Below, piece after piece: positions 16,037 to 23,900 of a DNA stretch of 57,728 bases. How positions within the stretch are numbered: the first letter of the stretch is position 1; every line of letters begins with the position of its first letter. The DNA is taken from NCBI GenBank assembly GCA_021846325.1, contig JAJZBX010000014.1:1-57728 (forward strand). Direction: 5' to 3'. Position numbers and translations under genes: made by a program. The DNA comes from Actinomycetes bacterium (GTDB lineage: Bacteria > Actinomycetota > Acidimicrobiia > Acidimicrobiales > RAAP-2). Under the pieces are notes generated by a model. That model was not told the origin of the DNA. It worked only from the letters and a program-made list of their open reading frames with translations, and made no database searches.

Positions 16037-17902
16037 TCAGTGCACGGCCCCGAGCGCGGCCGACCGATCACTCGAGACGGGCCATAGCGAAATGGCGTCA
16101 GGCCTAATGGAGACCGCGCAGGCCTCACCGACCGCCAGGGCCACCGGCTCGAAGCTGCGGGCTGTTAGCTCGGGTCCGGCGTCAATCGCGACGAGGACGT
16201 CGCTCGCCGCACCCACGTACGCTACGTCGAGCACGGTGGCCGGCCAGCGCGACGCGAAGGGGCGAGCCACGTCGTCGGCGTGACCCACGACGACGTGCTC
16301 GGGCCGCACGCTCCACGACACGGCCGACCCCACCTCGAGTCCGGCGGCGTCGGCCCTGATGCGCACGTCCCCGCAGGCGATGGACTCACTCGACGCGACC
16401 GTCGCGGCCAGCAAGTTCACGATCCCGAGGAGCCGGGCCACCTCGAGGGAGGCCGGGTGCTCGAACACGACGCGACTGGGACCCGCCTGCAGGGCGACGC
16501 CGCCACTGATGACCAGCACGTCATCGGCGAGAAAGCCGGCCTCCTCGGGGTCGTGGGTTACGAGCACCGTCGACAGACCGGTCTCGCGCTGTAGCTCGCG
16601 CACGAGTCGTCGCAACTCGTGGCGAACCGGTACGTCGAGGGCCGAGAAGGGCTCGTCGAGCAAGAGGACCCGCGGTGCGCCACAGAGGGCTTGGGCGAGG
16701 GCGACGCGCTGACGCTGGCCCCCCGAGAGCTGTGACGGGTACGCCCGCTCCAGGCCCCCCAGTCCGACGCGATCGAGCCAGTAGGCCGCGAGCTCGGGCG
16801 TCGCGCGTCGCGCGAAGCGCAGCTGCTCCCACACGCGCAGGTGGGGAAAGAGCGAGAAGCCCTGGGCCACGCACCCGACGCCGCGCCGTTCGACGGCGAC
16901 GCGGTGCAGGGGCTCGTCGGCGCACCAGAACTCGCCGGCGCCCGCGCCGTGGAGTCCGGCGAGCGATCGCACGAGGGCCGACTTGCCCGATCCCGAGGGT
17001 CCGAGCACCGCCAAGTGGCGCACCGGCGCGTCGGTGGCCAACGCCAAGTGGAAGGTGCCCACGTGGTGATCGACGGCGAAGCGAATCGCGGCGGCGGGGA
17101 CGCGCTCGGGCGCGCTCGGGCGACGAGGCGCCTCGTCGCGCGGCGGGCGCGAGAACCTAAGCCGGCTGAGTCCAACCGCGGCCAGGGCAACCGCGACCGC
17201 GAGCGCCGTCGGCGCGAGGGTCGTCGGCAGTCCCACGCCCCCGAACTGGTTGTAGGCGTAGACCGGCAATGTCGACGGGTTGTAGGCGAGCACGACCACC
17301 GCGCCGTACTCGCCAAAGGCCCGCAACCACGCCAGCAGCATGCCGGCGCGGATCCCGCGGCCCGCCTCGGGCACCGCCACGCGCGCGAACCGAGATAGCT
17401 CACCGTGACCGAGGGTGGCGGCCACGTCGAGGAGGGAGTGGTCGAAAGCCTCGAACGCGGCGCGCGCCGCGACGATGAGGAACGGCGCCGCGACGAAGGT
17501 CATCGCCAGAATCACGCCGATGCGCGAATTGGTCAGCTGGCGATCGAAGAGCCGACCGAGAAACGTGTAGGGGCCCACGACGTAGATGAGCATGATCCCA
17601 CTCATCAGCGGCGGCAGGGCTAGCGGGATCTGGACAATCACCCCGACGAAGGTCGCGATGCGACTCCTCGAGCGCGCGAGCAGGTAGGCCAACGGGACGC
17701 CACCGAGCGTGACCAGGGCGAGGGCGATCGTCGCGCTGCTCACCGAGAGCCACAGCGCCGCCGCGAGACCCGGCTCGTGAAACCCGCGGCGCGGCGACGA
17801 GGCGAAGCGCACCACGAAGGCGACGAGCGGCACCGCGAGGTACAGCGTGATCAGCGCCGCGAGCAGCGCGAGCGGGCTGGGGCGCGTTCGCGGCCCACTC
17901 AC
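16037..17902 (-). CDS. modBC: Fused molybdate ABC transporter permease-ATPase (ModB-ModC)
   Basis: 621 residues. Residues ~1-260 form a ModB permease with about six helices and the EAA-type loop (LDVAATLGHGELSRFARVAVPEAGRGI). Residues ~270-500 are the ATPase: Walker A GPSGSGKSALV, Q-loop GCVAQGFSLFPHL, signature LSGGQRQRVALAQAL, Walker B VLLLDEPFSALD, switch His in VLVTHD. The C-terminus (VSWSVRPEHVVVGH, SIRPDAISLW) is a TOBE-type regulatory domain. Fusion of the two halves in one chain is the main oddity. Its start overlaps the stop of modA by four bases. Confidence 0.92.
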   Translation of the reverse strand: MSGPRTRPSPLALLAALITLYLAVPLVAFVVRFASSPRRGFHEPGLAAALWLSVSSATIALALVTLGGVPLAYLLARSRSRIATFVGVIVQIPLALPPLMSGIMLIYVVGPYTFLGRLFDRQLTNSRIGVILAMTFVAAPFLIVAARAAFEAFDHSLLDVAATLGHGELSRFARVAVPEAGRGIRAGMLLAWLRAFGEYGAVVVLAYNPSTLPVYAYNQFGGVGLPTTLAPTALAVAVALAAVGLSRLRFSRPPRDEAPRRPSAPERVPAAAIRFAVDHHVGTFHLALATDAPVRHLAVLGPSGSGKSALVRSLAGLHGAGAGEFWCADEPLHRVAVERRGVGCVAQGFSLFPHLRVWEQLRFARRATPELAAYWLDRVGLGGLERAYPSQLSGGQRQRVALAQALCGAPRVLLLDEPFSALDVPVRHELRRLVRELQRETGLSTVLVTHDPEEAGFLADDVLVISGGVALQAGPSRVVFEHPASLEVARLLGIVNLLAATVASSESIACGDVRIRADAAGLEVGSAVSWSVRPEHVVVGHADDVARPFASRWPATVLDVAYVGAASDVLVAIDAGPELTARSFEPVALAVGEACAVSIRPDAISLWPVSSDRSAALGAVH

Positions 17903-18822
17903 GGCGATGGTGAACGCGGCGCTGACCGGTCGCGCCGTATCGACGGCCGCGGCGTCGTCGCCGGCACGATGCCGTTGCGCGCGAGGATCCGTCGCCCCGC
18001 GGGGCCCATCAGGAACGAGACGAAGGCTCGCGCGCCCGCCGGGTCGGGGTCGCGGTTCACCCGCGCGATGGTGAACGTCGCGGCCAGCACGGTCCCGACC
18101 AGGCGGACGGTCGACAGGTGCGCGGCCGCGGCCTCGACGGCGTAGAAGAATCCCGCGTCGAGTTGACCGGCTTGGAGCTCGCCAACGAGCGACGTCTCGG
18201 TGAAGACGTTCGCCGACGAGTCCGCCAGCGCCGCGAGTCGCGGTTCGTGGAACCGCCGAGCCGCGTCGCGCAGCGCCGCCACCGCCAGCACCCCCTTGGG
18301 GTCCTGGGCGGGGTCGGTACGGCCGAGCAGGAAGCCGGCGCGAGCGACGACGTCGTACCAGGGCTCGCGGCGCAGCGCCGACGCGAAGCGCGAGGCGCGG
18401 TTGTAGCCGAGTACCAGCGCCGAACGCCCGAGCGTTTGGTACGACGACACCCAGCTCCCATTCGCTCGACCTTCGAGCTGCGCGTTAACGCTCGGCGACG
18501 CGCTGATGAACACGTCGGCCACCTCGGTGCCACCTCGGATTTCGCTCGCCAGCGCGTCGGACCCGTTCGCGAAGCCGCTCAGGGTGTAGCCGGTCGCTCG
18601 GTGAAAGGCCGGCGCGATCTGCTGGGTCATGACGTCGAGCAGCGATCCCGCGTAGAGGACCGCGACCGAGCCGGTGGCGCGCCGCGACGTGACAGCGGCG
18701 CTCGATACGGTCGGCCCGGTGCCTAAGGCCACCGCGCCGGTCGCCACGAGCGACGCGAGCCATTGCGCGCGTCGACGAACGGGACTCGCCCCGATCCCAT
18801 CGGCGCTCCGTCGCGTGCTCAT
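17899..18822 (-). CDS. modA: Molybdate/tungstate-binding protein (ModA/WtpA type)
   Basis: 307 residues, exported solute-binding protein. N-terminal signal: basic start, then LASLVATGAVALGTGPTVSSAAV. Mature part: VLYAGSLLDVMTQQIAPAFHRATGY and GSDALASEIRGGTEVADVFISAS, the oxyanion-binding pattern, closer to the WtpA/thermophile-type ModA than to E. coli ModA; KGVLAVAALRDAARR and GELQAGQLDAGFFYAVEA continue the fold. No lipobox Cys is seen, so it may be released or retained by an uncleaved helix. ATG with GGGGGAG upstream. First gene of a modA-modBC operon, divergent from moaE. Confidence 0.88.
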   Translation of the reverse strand: MSTRRSADGIGASPVRRRAQWLASLVATGAVALGTGPTVSSAAVTSRRATGSVAVLYAGSLLDVMTQQIAPAFHRATGYTLSGFANGSDALASEIRGGTEVADVFISASPSVNAQLEGRANGSWVSSYQTLGRSALVLGYNRASRFASALRREPWYDVVARAGFLLGRTDPAQDPKGVLAVAALRDAARRFHEPRLAALADSSANVFTETSLVGELQAGQLDAGFFYAVEAAAAHLSTVRLVGTVLAATFTIARVNRDPDPAGARAFVSFLMGPAGRRILARNGIVPATTPRPSIRRDRSAPRSPSP

Positions 18823-18978
18823 GCGCTCCCCCTACTGACCGTGCTGCGATAGTAGGCCATTAAGGACGCGTTTACGCCATATAAATCTAGAACTACGCGT
18901 ATCTGCGTGGCAACGATGTCGCCGATCACCGTGCGAGAGTGGGTCGCGGCGAAATCGGGTCACTGTAGGGTGAGGGTC
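18823..18978. promoter_or_regulatory. Divergent modA/moaE regulatory region
   Basis: 156 bases with a conspicuous AT-rich core around 18871-18895 in otherwise GC-rich DNA, bordered by two ACGCGT hexamers (18866-18871 and 18895-18900). TAGGGT at 18966-18971, seven bases before the moaE GTG, may be its -10. A molybdate-responsive operator is plausible here because transport and synthesis genes diverge, but no known ModE box is present. Confidence 0.4.
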
Positions 18979-19470
18979 GTGTCGACCGACAGATCGCCCG
19001 ACTGGGTTGCGATTTCGCCGTTCGTGCTGGACACCCACGAGCTCGTCGCGTGGGCCACCCGACCCGACTGCGGGGCCGTGGTCACCTTCGTCGGCACCGC
19101 GCGCACGACGTCAACGACCGGACACGAGATACTCGAACTCGAATACGAGACCGACCCCAGGCTCGCCGAACGGCGCCTCGCCGAGGTGACCGCCGAAGCC
19201 CGCGCTCGATGGCCCGAGATCAGGGCCGTGGTGCTGCACCACCGGATCGGAACGGTTCATCTGACCGAGCCGGCCGTTGTCGTCGTCGTCGCCTCGCCGC
19301 ATCGCGGTGAGGCCTTTGACGCCGCGCGCTTCTGTATCGACGCCGTCAAGCGCACCGTGCCGATGTGGAAACGCGAGGTGTGGCGAGGCGGCTCGGCCTG
19401 GAGCGACGAGGCGATAGACATCGTGGACGTGGTCGACGTGAACCCGCGCGCGACCGAGGAGCACGCGTGA
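18979..19470 (+). CDS. moaE: Molybdopterin synthase catalytic subunit
   Basis: 163 residues; with thiocarboxylated MoaD it converts cyclic pyranopterin to molybdopterin. Seen: CGAVVTFVGTART, EYETDPRLAERRLAEV, HRIGTVHLTEPAVVVVVASPHRGEAFDAARFCIDAVKRTVPMWKREVW, including the conserved KxxxPxWKxE lysines. The GTG at 18979 gives the usual length; the frame is open upstream to 18907. First of moaE-moeA-moaD with GTGA overlaps at both junctions. Confidence 0.93.
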   Translation: MSTDRSPDWVAISPFVLDTHELVAWATRPDCGAVVTFVGTARTTSTTGHEILELEYETDPRLAERRLAEVTAEARARWPEIRAVVLHHRIGTVHLTEPAVVVVVASPHRGEAFDAARFCIDAVKRTVPMWKREVWRGGSAWSDEAIDIVDVVDVNPRATEEHA

Positions 19471-20699
19471 TCAGTGCCGCGGCGGCCCGCCAGTTCGTAC
19501 TCGACGCGGTGCGGCCGCTCGCGCCCTGCGCACTGGACCTCGACGAGGCGTTCGGCTGCGTCGCCGCCGAGCAGGTGCTCGCGCGCGAGTCGATTCCCGG
19601 CTTCGCCAATTCGTCGATGGATGGCTTCGCGCTGCACGCCGAGGACACGGCGTCGGGTTCGGCCCGACTCACGATCGTCGACGCCGTCATGGCCGGCGAC
19701 GTCTCCAGGGCGAGGCTCGCAGCCGGCCAAGCCGTGCGCATCATGACCGGGGCACCGCTACCCGATGGCGCTGACTCGGTCTGTCCCATCGAGGACGTCG
19801 TCGTCGAGGACACGAGCGTGCACATCGCGCGGGTCGTGACCAAGGGCGCGTGCGTGCGCTACCCGGGCGACGACGTGTTCGAGGGCCAGCAACTCATCGC
19901 GCCGGGTGTCGCCTTAGACGCCCCGGCCATCGCCGTGCTCGCGGGCCAGGGACGTACCACCGTTGTCGCGCACCGTCGCCCGCGCGTGGGGGTCATCTCG
20001 ACGGGCAACGAGCTCGCACGATCCTCTGGTCCACTGGCGGCCAGTCAGATCCGCGACACCAACCGACCGCTGCTGTTGGCGCTGGTTCGCGAGTCGGGCT
20101 GTATGGCCGTTGACCTCGGCATCGCCGCCGACACCTACGACGAGATCCGCCAGCGCCTCACCGACGGCCTCGCCATCTGTGACGCCGTCATCTCCACCGG
20201 TGGCGTCAGCGTCGGCGACGTCGACCACGTGAAGAACGTGATCGGCGAGCTCGGTGGATCCTCCGCGCGCTCCGTGCAGGTGGCCATCAAGCCCGGCAAG
20301 CCCTTCGCCTTCGGCGTCGTCGGCCCTGACCACCGTCCGATCTTCGGGCTGCCCGGCAACCCGGTGTCCACGCGCGTCGGCTTCGAGCTCTTCGTGCGGC
20401 CCGCCCTGCGCACCCTCGCTGGTCACGCGGTCATCGACCGCCTACGCGTCCCCGCGGTGCTCGACGTTACCCTGGCTCGTCGATCCGACGCCAAACTGCA
20501 CCTGGTGCACGTGTGGGCCGAGTGGGGCGACGACGGCGTTGTGCACGTGCGTGACACCGCCCGTCAGGGATCGCACCTCTTGCACGCCATTGTCGGGGCC
20601 AACGCCATCGCGCTACTGCCCGACGGCACCGCGGGCGCCGTCGGCGACCTGGTGGAGCTCATCGTGCTCGACGCCGACCGGCTCGCGAGAACGGCGTGA
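19467..20699 (+). CDS. moeA: Molybdopterin molybdenumtransferase
   Basis: 410 residues; inserts molybdate into adenylated molybdopterin. Seen: SIPGFANSSMDGFALHAED, IMTGAPLPDGADSVCPIED, PRVGVISTGNEL, the MPT-binding ISTGGVSVGDVDHVK (conserved GGxSxGxxD) and IFGLPGNPVSTRVGFELFVRPAL. GTG start overlaps the moaE stop by four bases, and its own stop overlaps moaD. Confidence 0.94.
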   Translation: MISAAAARQFVLDAVRPLAPCALDLDEAFGCVAAEQVLARESIPGFANSSMDGFALHAEDTASGSARLTIVDAVMAGDVSRARLAAGQAVRIMTGAPLPDGADSVCPIEDVVVEDTSVHIARVVTKGACVRYPGDDVFEGQQLIAPGVALDAPAIAVLAGQGRTTVVAHRRPRVGVISTGNELARSSGPLAASQIRDTNRPLLLALVRESGCMAVDLGIAADTYDEIRQRLTDGLAICDAVISTGGVSVGDVDHVKNVIGELGGSSARSVQVAIKPGKPFAFGVVGPDHRPIFGLPGNPVSTRVGFELFVRPALRTLAGHAVIDRLRVPAVLDVTLARRSDAKLHLVHVWAEWGDDGVVHVRDTARQGSHLLHAIVGANAIALLPDGTAGAVGDLVELIVLDADRLARTA

Positions 20700-20932
20700 G
20701 CCGGATCCTGCTCCTCGGTCCAGCCCGTGAGGCGGCGGGGGTTCGCGAGGACGAGATCGACGGCGAGACGGTCGCCGAGGTGGTTGCCGCCGCCGTCGCG
20801 CGCTACGGCGCGGACTTCGAGGCGATCGTCGCGGTGAGTCAGTTGTGGGTGAACGGGTACGCCGCCACGCCGACTCAGCGAGTCGGACCGGCCGACGAGG
20901 TGGCCGTGCTGCCGCCCATCTCGGGCGGGTGA
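20696..20932 (+). CDS. moaD: Molybdopterin synthase sulfur-carrier subunit
   Basis: 78 residues, beta-grasp protein ending PPISGG; the terminal Gly-Gly is thiocarboxylated and inserts into MoaE. GTG overlaps the moeA stop (GTGA). Its last 58 bases overlap the 3' end of the convergent mogA gene. It is the canonical MoaD, in contrast to the longer ThiS-like protein at 15276. Confidence 0.92.
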   Translation: MSRILLLGPAREAAGVREDEIDGETVAEVVAAAVARYGADFEAIVAVSQLWVNGYAATPTQRVGPADEVAVLPPISGG

Positions 20933-21396
20933 GCGTCGTTGGTGCCGGCGAGCAGCGCGAGGGCGTGGGCCAGCACGCCGAGCACGGCCTCGACGCTCTC
21001 CAGTGCGCCCGTGGTCGAGCCTGGCGTGTTGATCACGACGCAGCGTCCGATGGTGCCACAGCGCGAGCGCGAGAGCGCTCCCAAGGGGCTCGAGGCGCGC
21101 ATTGCCTCGCCAAGTCCGGGCGCCTCACGATCCAGTACCGCGAGCGTTCCCTCGGGCGTGAGATCGCGCGGGGCAAAGCCGGTCCCGCCGGTCGTGACGA
21201 TGAGGCCGGCGAAGTTCGCCGCGAGCTCGACCAGCGCCGAGGCGACCGACTCGACCCCGTCAACGATGACTCGATGCGCGATCACCTCGAAGCCCGCCGA
21301 TTCGAGCCGCGCCACCAGCGCCGGGCCGGCCGCGTCAACGCGCGAACCGGCGACCACTGAGTCCGAGACGGTCAACACCTTCGCGAGCGGGGCCAC
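20875..21396 (-). CDS. mogA: Molybdopterin adenylyltransferase (MogA/MoaB family)
   Basis: 173 residues; adenylates molybdopterin ahead of MoeA. Seen: KVLTVSDSVVAG, LIVTTGGTGFAPRDLTPEGT (MPT-binding loop with TTGGTG and RD..PE), GCVVINTPGSTTGALESV-type C-terminal helix. The GTG at 21396 is supported by TACGCT six bases upstream (same as mobA), though the frame continues to 21483. Convergent and overlapping with moaD, divergent from the second moaC-like gene 76 bases away. Confidence 0.92.
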   Translation of the reverse strand: MAPLAKVLTVSDSVVAGSRVDAAGPALVARLESAGFEVIAHRVIVDGVESVASALVELAANFAGLIVTTGGTGFAPRDLTPEGTLAVLDREAPGLGEAMRASSPLGALSRSRCGTIGRCVVINTPGSTTGALESVEAVLGVLAHALALLAGTNDAHPPEMGGSTATSSAGPTR

Positions 21397-21402
21397 GCCA
21401 CG

Positions 21403-21408
21403 AGCGTA
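21403..21408 (-). promoter_or_regulatory. -10-like hexamer of the mogA leaderless promoter
   Basis: Minus-strand TACGCT six bases before the mogA GTG; identical hexamer and spacing to mobA. Confidence 0.55.
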
Positions 21409-21472
21409 GGGGCCGGCCGCGGGTTCGGCCACCGGCGTGGCGACCCCGCGGCCGGTTCTGTTAGAAACGAGC

Positions 21473-21898
21473 ATGGACGACACGCCACGAGTGACCGACG
21501 ACCCCGCACCCGGTGCCGCGGCCCGGGTCGACGCCCGCAGTCAGCTCGCGCGAGCCCAGGGCCGAATATCGATGCGGCCCGAGACGGCGCGACTGATCAC
21601 GGCCAACGAGTTGAAGAAGGGTGACGTCCTCGGCGCCGCGCGCTTCGCCGGCGTCCAGGCCGCCAAGGCGGCGCACGCCTATCTGCCCATCGCCGAATCG
21701 ACCCTCGTCGCTGGCGTCACGGTCGCCCTCGACGTCGGCGACAACTTCGTCGACGTGCGCGCGAGCGTCGAGAGTTCGCACGGTCCGGCCTCGACACCCG
21801 CGATCTGCGCCGCGACGGTGGCCCTGCTCACGGTCTACGACATGTGCAAGTCCGTTGACCGCACGATGGTGATCGGACCCGTGTTGCTCGTGAACTAG
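21473..21898 (+). CDS. MoaC-like protein, second copy, missing half of the MoaC active site
   Basis: 141 residues, clearly a MoaC homologue: TANELKKGDVLGAARFAGVQAAKA and TVYDMCKSVDRTMVIGPV align end to end. It keeps K49, D123 and K126 (E. coli Lys51, Asp128, Lys131). It has E75 where His77 should be (LPIAES replaces PLCHP), S107/P109 in place of Glu112/Glu114, and stops at GPVLLVN, before the AKSGGKSG tail. Alone it is unlikely to be a normal MoaC. The residues it retains are exactly those lost from the copy at 12359, suggesting a mixed enzyme. ATG at 21473; no clear ribosome site. Divergent from mogA. Confidence 0.85.
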   Translation: MDDTPRVTDDPAPGAAARVDARSQLARAQGRISMRPETARLITANELKKGDVLGAARFAGVQAAKAAHAYLPIAESTLVAGVTVALDVGDNFVDVRASVESSHGPASTPAICAATVALLTVYDMCKSVDRTMVIGPVLLVN

Positions 21899-22076
21899 CG
21901 CTCGAGGCGTGCCGAGAGCGCCACGATCCTCTCGACTCATCGGTCGGTAACGTTCTCGGATCGGCGGTGCCCTCGTTGAGCGTGGCGGGCCCGATGTTGC
22001 GTCGCGGCTCAGGGAGTCGACCTCGTTAGCGGTTACCCAGCATCCCACGACGGCATCAAGCCATCACGCCGAAACC

Positions 22077-22856
22077 TCATCGGCCACCCGACGCCATGGG
22101 TTCCCAGCGAAAGAGTCGAACGGCGACGATCAGGCCGATGGCGCCCCAGGCGATCATGACGCCGAGGTCGACGCCGGTGACCCCGGTGGCACCCGGTATG
22201 AGAAAGGCCGCCTGGAGTCCGCGGGCCATGTGCTCGAGCGGAAAGACCTTACCGAGGTCGAGCATCCACGCCGGCATCACCGCAACGGGGATGAACACGC
22301 CCGACAGGAAGGCGAGAATCGTCGCCGCGAGGGGTCCGATCGCCGAGGCGGCGTCGGCGGTCACGCAGAGCCGGGTCAACGCCAGGGCGAGTGCGCTGAA
22401 GCAGAACACGCCGGCGACGAGGTAGACCACCAGGCCGAGCACGAGGTGCACGGACAGCGTCACGTGGTAGAAACCGGCGCCGACGCCGACCAGGACCGCC
22501 ACCGTCGCTGCCACCACGACGAAGGTGCGCGCGATCTCTGAGAAGAGGTACACCCAACTGGGCATGGGTGTGCCGCGAAATCGCTTGAGCAGGCCCCGTT
22601 CGCGATTGGTCGTGACTCGCACCAGCAGCGAACTGAAGCTCACCAGCATGATCTCGTAGGCGATGATCGACGCGGTGTAGTAGGCGGGCGCGCGAACGTG
22701 GGTGCCGTTGAAGTCGGTGACCCCCTTGAAGATGGCGTTGAAGAGCAGGAGCAGCAGTATCGGAAAGAACGCGGTGAAGCCGAGCGCGCTGGGGTCACGC
22801 AGGAAGCCGCGTAGCGCGTATCGCGTCTGGGCGAGCGCCAGCGAGACGTCGCTCAC
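22077..22856 (-). CDS. ABC-2 type transporter permease
   Basis: 259 residues with six predicted helices (for example FTAFFPILLLLLFNAIF, FVVVAATVAVLVGVGAGFY, IGPLAATILAFLSGVFIPVAVMP). The RERGLLKRFRGTPMP loop is typical of DrrB/ABC-2 membrane subunits. Works with the ATPase encoded just upstream, which its start overlaps by four bases. Likely exports a lipid, drug or polymer; the substrate is not readable. Confidence 0.9.
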   Translation of the reverse strand: MSDVSLALAQTRYALRGFLRDPSALGFTAFFPILLLLLFNAIFKGVTDFNGTHVRAPAYYTASIIAYEIMLVSFSSLLVRVTTNRERGLLKRFRGTPMPSWVYLFSEIARTFVVVAATVAVLVGVGAGFYHVTLSVHLVLGLVVYLVAGVFCFSALALALTRLCVTADAASAIGPLAATILAFLSGVFIPVAVMPAWMLDLGKVFPLEHMARGLQAAFLIPGATGVTGVDLGVMIAWGAIGLIVAVRLFRWEPMASGGR

Positions 22857-23782
22857 CGGTCCACCTCGAGGTCGGAGGTCTCGTCGCCGGCCAGGTGCAC
22901 GAACACGTCGTCCAGACTGGGCTGGATCGCCTGCAGGTTGCTCAGTTCGACGTCGTGCTCGCGCGCCCAGTCAAGCAGCGCCAGCAGGTCCGCCTGGACG
23001 CTCGGACTCTCGAAGCGAACCACGGACTCCTTCACGCCTAGCGCGCGGCCGAGCACCGCGCCCAGCTGGTCGAGGTCGAGCCCCGCCGCGGCGTCAAAGC
23101 TGACCGTCGCGCGATAGCCCAGGTTCGCGCTCAACTCCTCGGCCGTCCCGTGGGCCGCGATCTCGCCGGCGCGCAGGATGATGATCCGGTCGGCGAGGTG
23201 CTGGGCCTCGTCCATGTAGTGCGTGGTGAGAAAGATCGTCTTGCCCGCCGCACGCAGCCCCTCGATCATGGTCCACATCTCGCGACGCGCAATGGGGTCG
23301 AGCCCCGTCGTCGGCTCGTCGAGAAAGAGGATCTCGGGGTCGCCCACGAGTCCGACCGCCACGTCGAGGCGCCGCTTCTGGCCGCCCGAGAGCTGGCCGA
23401 CTCGATCGTGGGACTTCGCGGTCAACCCCACTGCCTCGATCGTGGCGTCGACGTCCGTCGCGCCGCGAAAGTACCGCGCGAAGATCGCGACGGTCTCGCG
23501 CACCGTGTAGACGGGATCGAGCTCGCACGCCTGGAGCACCAGTCCGATGCGGTTGCGCCACGCGCGCGTCGCGTTGGCCGGGTCGACCCCGAGTACCGAG
23601 ACCGAACCCGCGTTATAGGGCCGGTAGCCCTCGAGGATCTCGATGGTCGTCGTCTTGCCCGCGCCATTCGTGCCGAGAAAACCGAGGATCTCCCCCGCGT
23701 GGACCTCGAAGGTGATGCCGTGCAGCCGTTCGCGCTCGCCGTAGGACTTGCGCAGGCTCTCCACCGTCACGACCGACTCCAC
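22853..23782 (-). CDS. ABC transporter ATP-binding protein (DrrA-like)
   Basis: 309 residues: Walker A GTNGAGKTTT, Q-loop LVLQACELD, signature LSGGQKRRLDVA, Walker B ILFLDEPTTGLDP, switch His FLTTHYMDEA, then a ~80-residue C-terminal extension common to DrrA-type exporters. Partner of the permease it overlaps. GTG start with TAGCGT seven bases upstream, possibly leaderless. Confidence 0.92.
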   Translation of the reverse strand: MESVVTVESLRKSYGERERLHGITFEVHAGEILGFLGTNGAGKTTTIEILEGYRPYNAGSVSVLGVDPANATRAWRNRIGLVLQACELDPVYTVRETVAIFARYFRGATDVDATIEAVGLTAKSHDRVGQLSGGQKRRLDVAVGLVGDPEILFLDEPTTGLDPIARREMWTMIEGLRAAGKTIFLTTHYMDEAQHLADRIIILRAGEIAAHGTAEELSANLGYRATVSFDAAAGLDLDQLGAVLGRALGVKESVVRFESPSVQADLLALLDWAREHDVELSNLQAIQPSLDDVFVHLAGDETSDLEVDR

Positions 23783-23900
23783 GCTCGTGACGCTAGCGCT
23801 CGAGGCTGCGCCGCTGGGTGGTCCGTCGAGTGGGCCGAGGCGACGAAGTCATCACCGGCGCCGCTGATCACCGTCGCGCCGAAGGGGCCCGAGCCGCCGA

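Noticed and set aside
18861..18900. Possible ModE-type operator before modA
   Set aside because: The AT-rich core does not contain the known CGNTATATA inverted halves; kept only as an unspecified regulatory region.
21899..22076. Possible tRNA or structured RNA in the gap after the second moaC-like gene
   Set aside because: No cloverleaf, anticodon loop or CCA-type end could be paired by eye.
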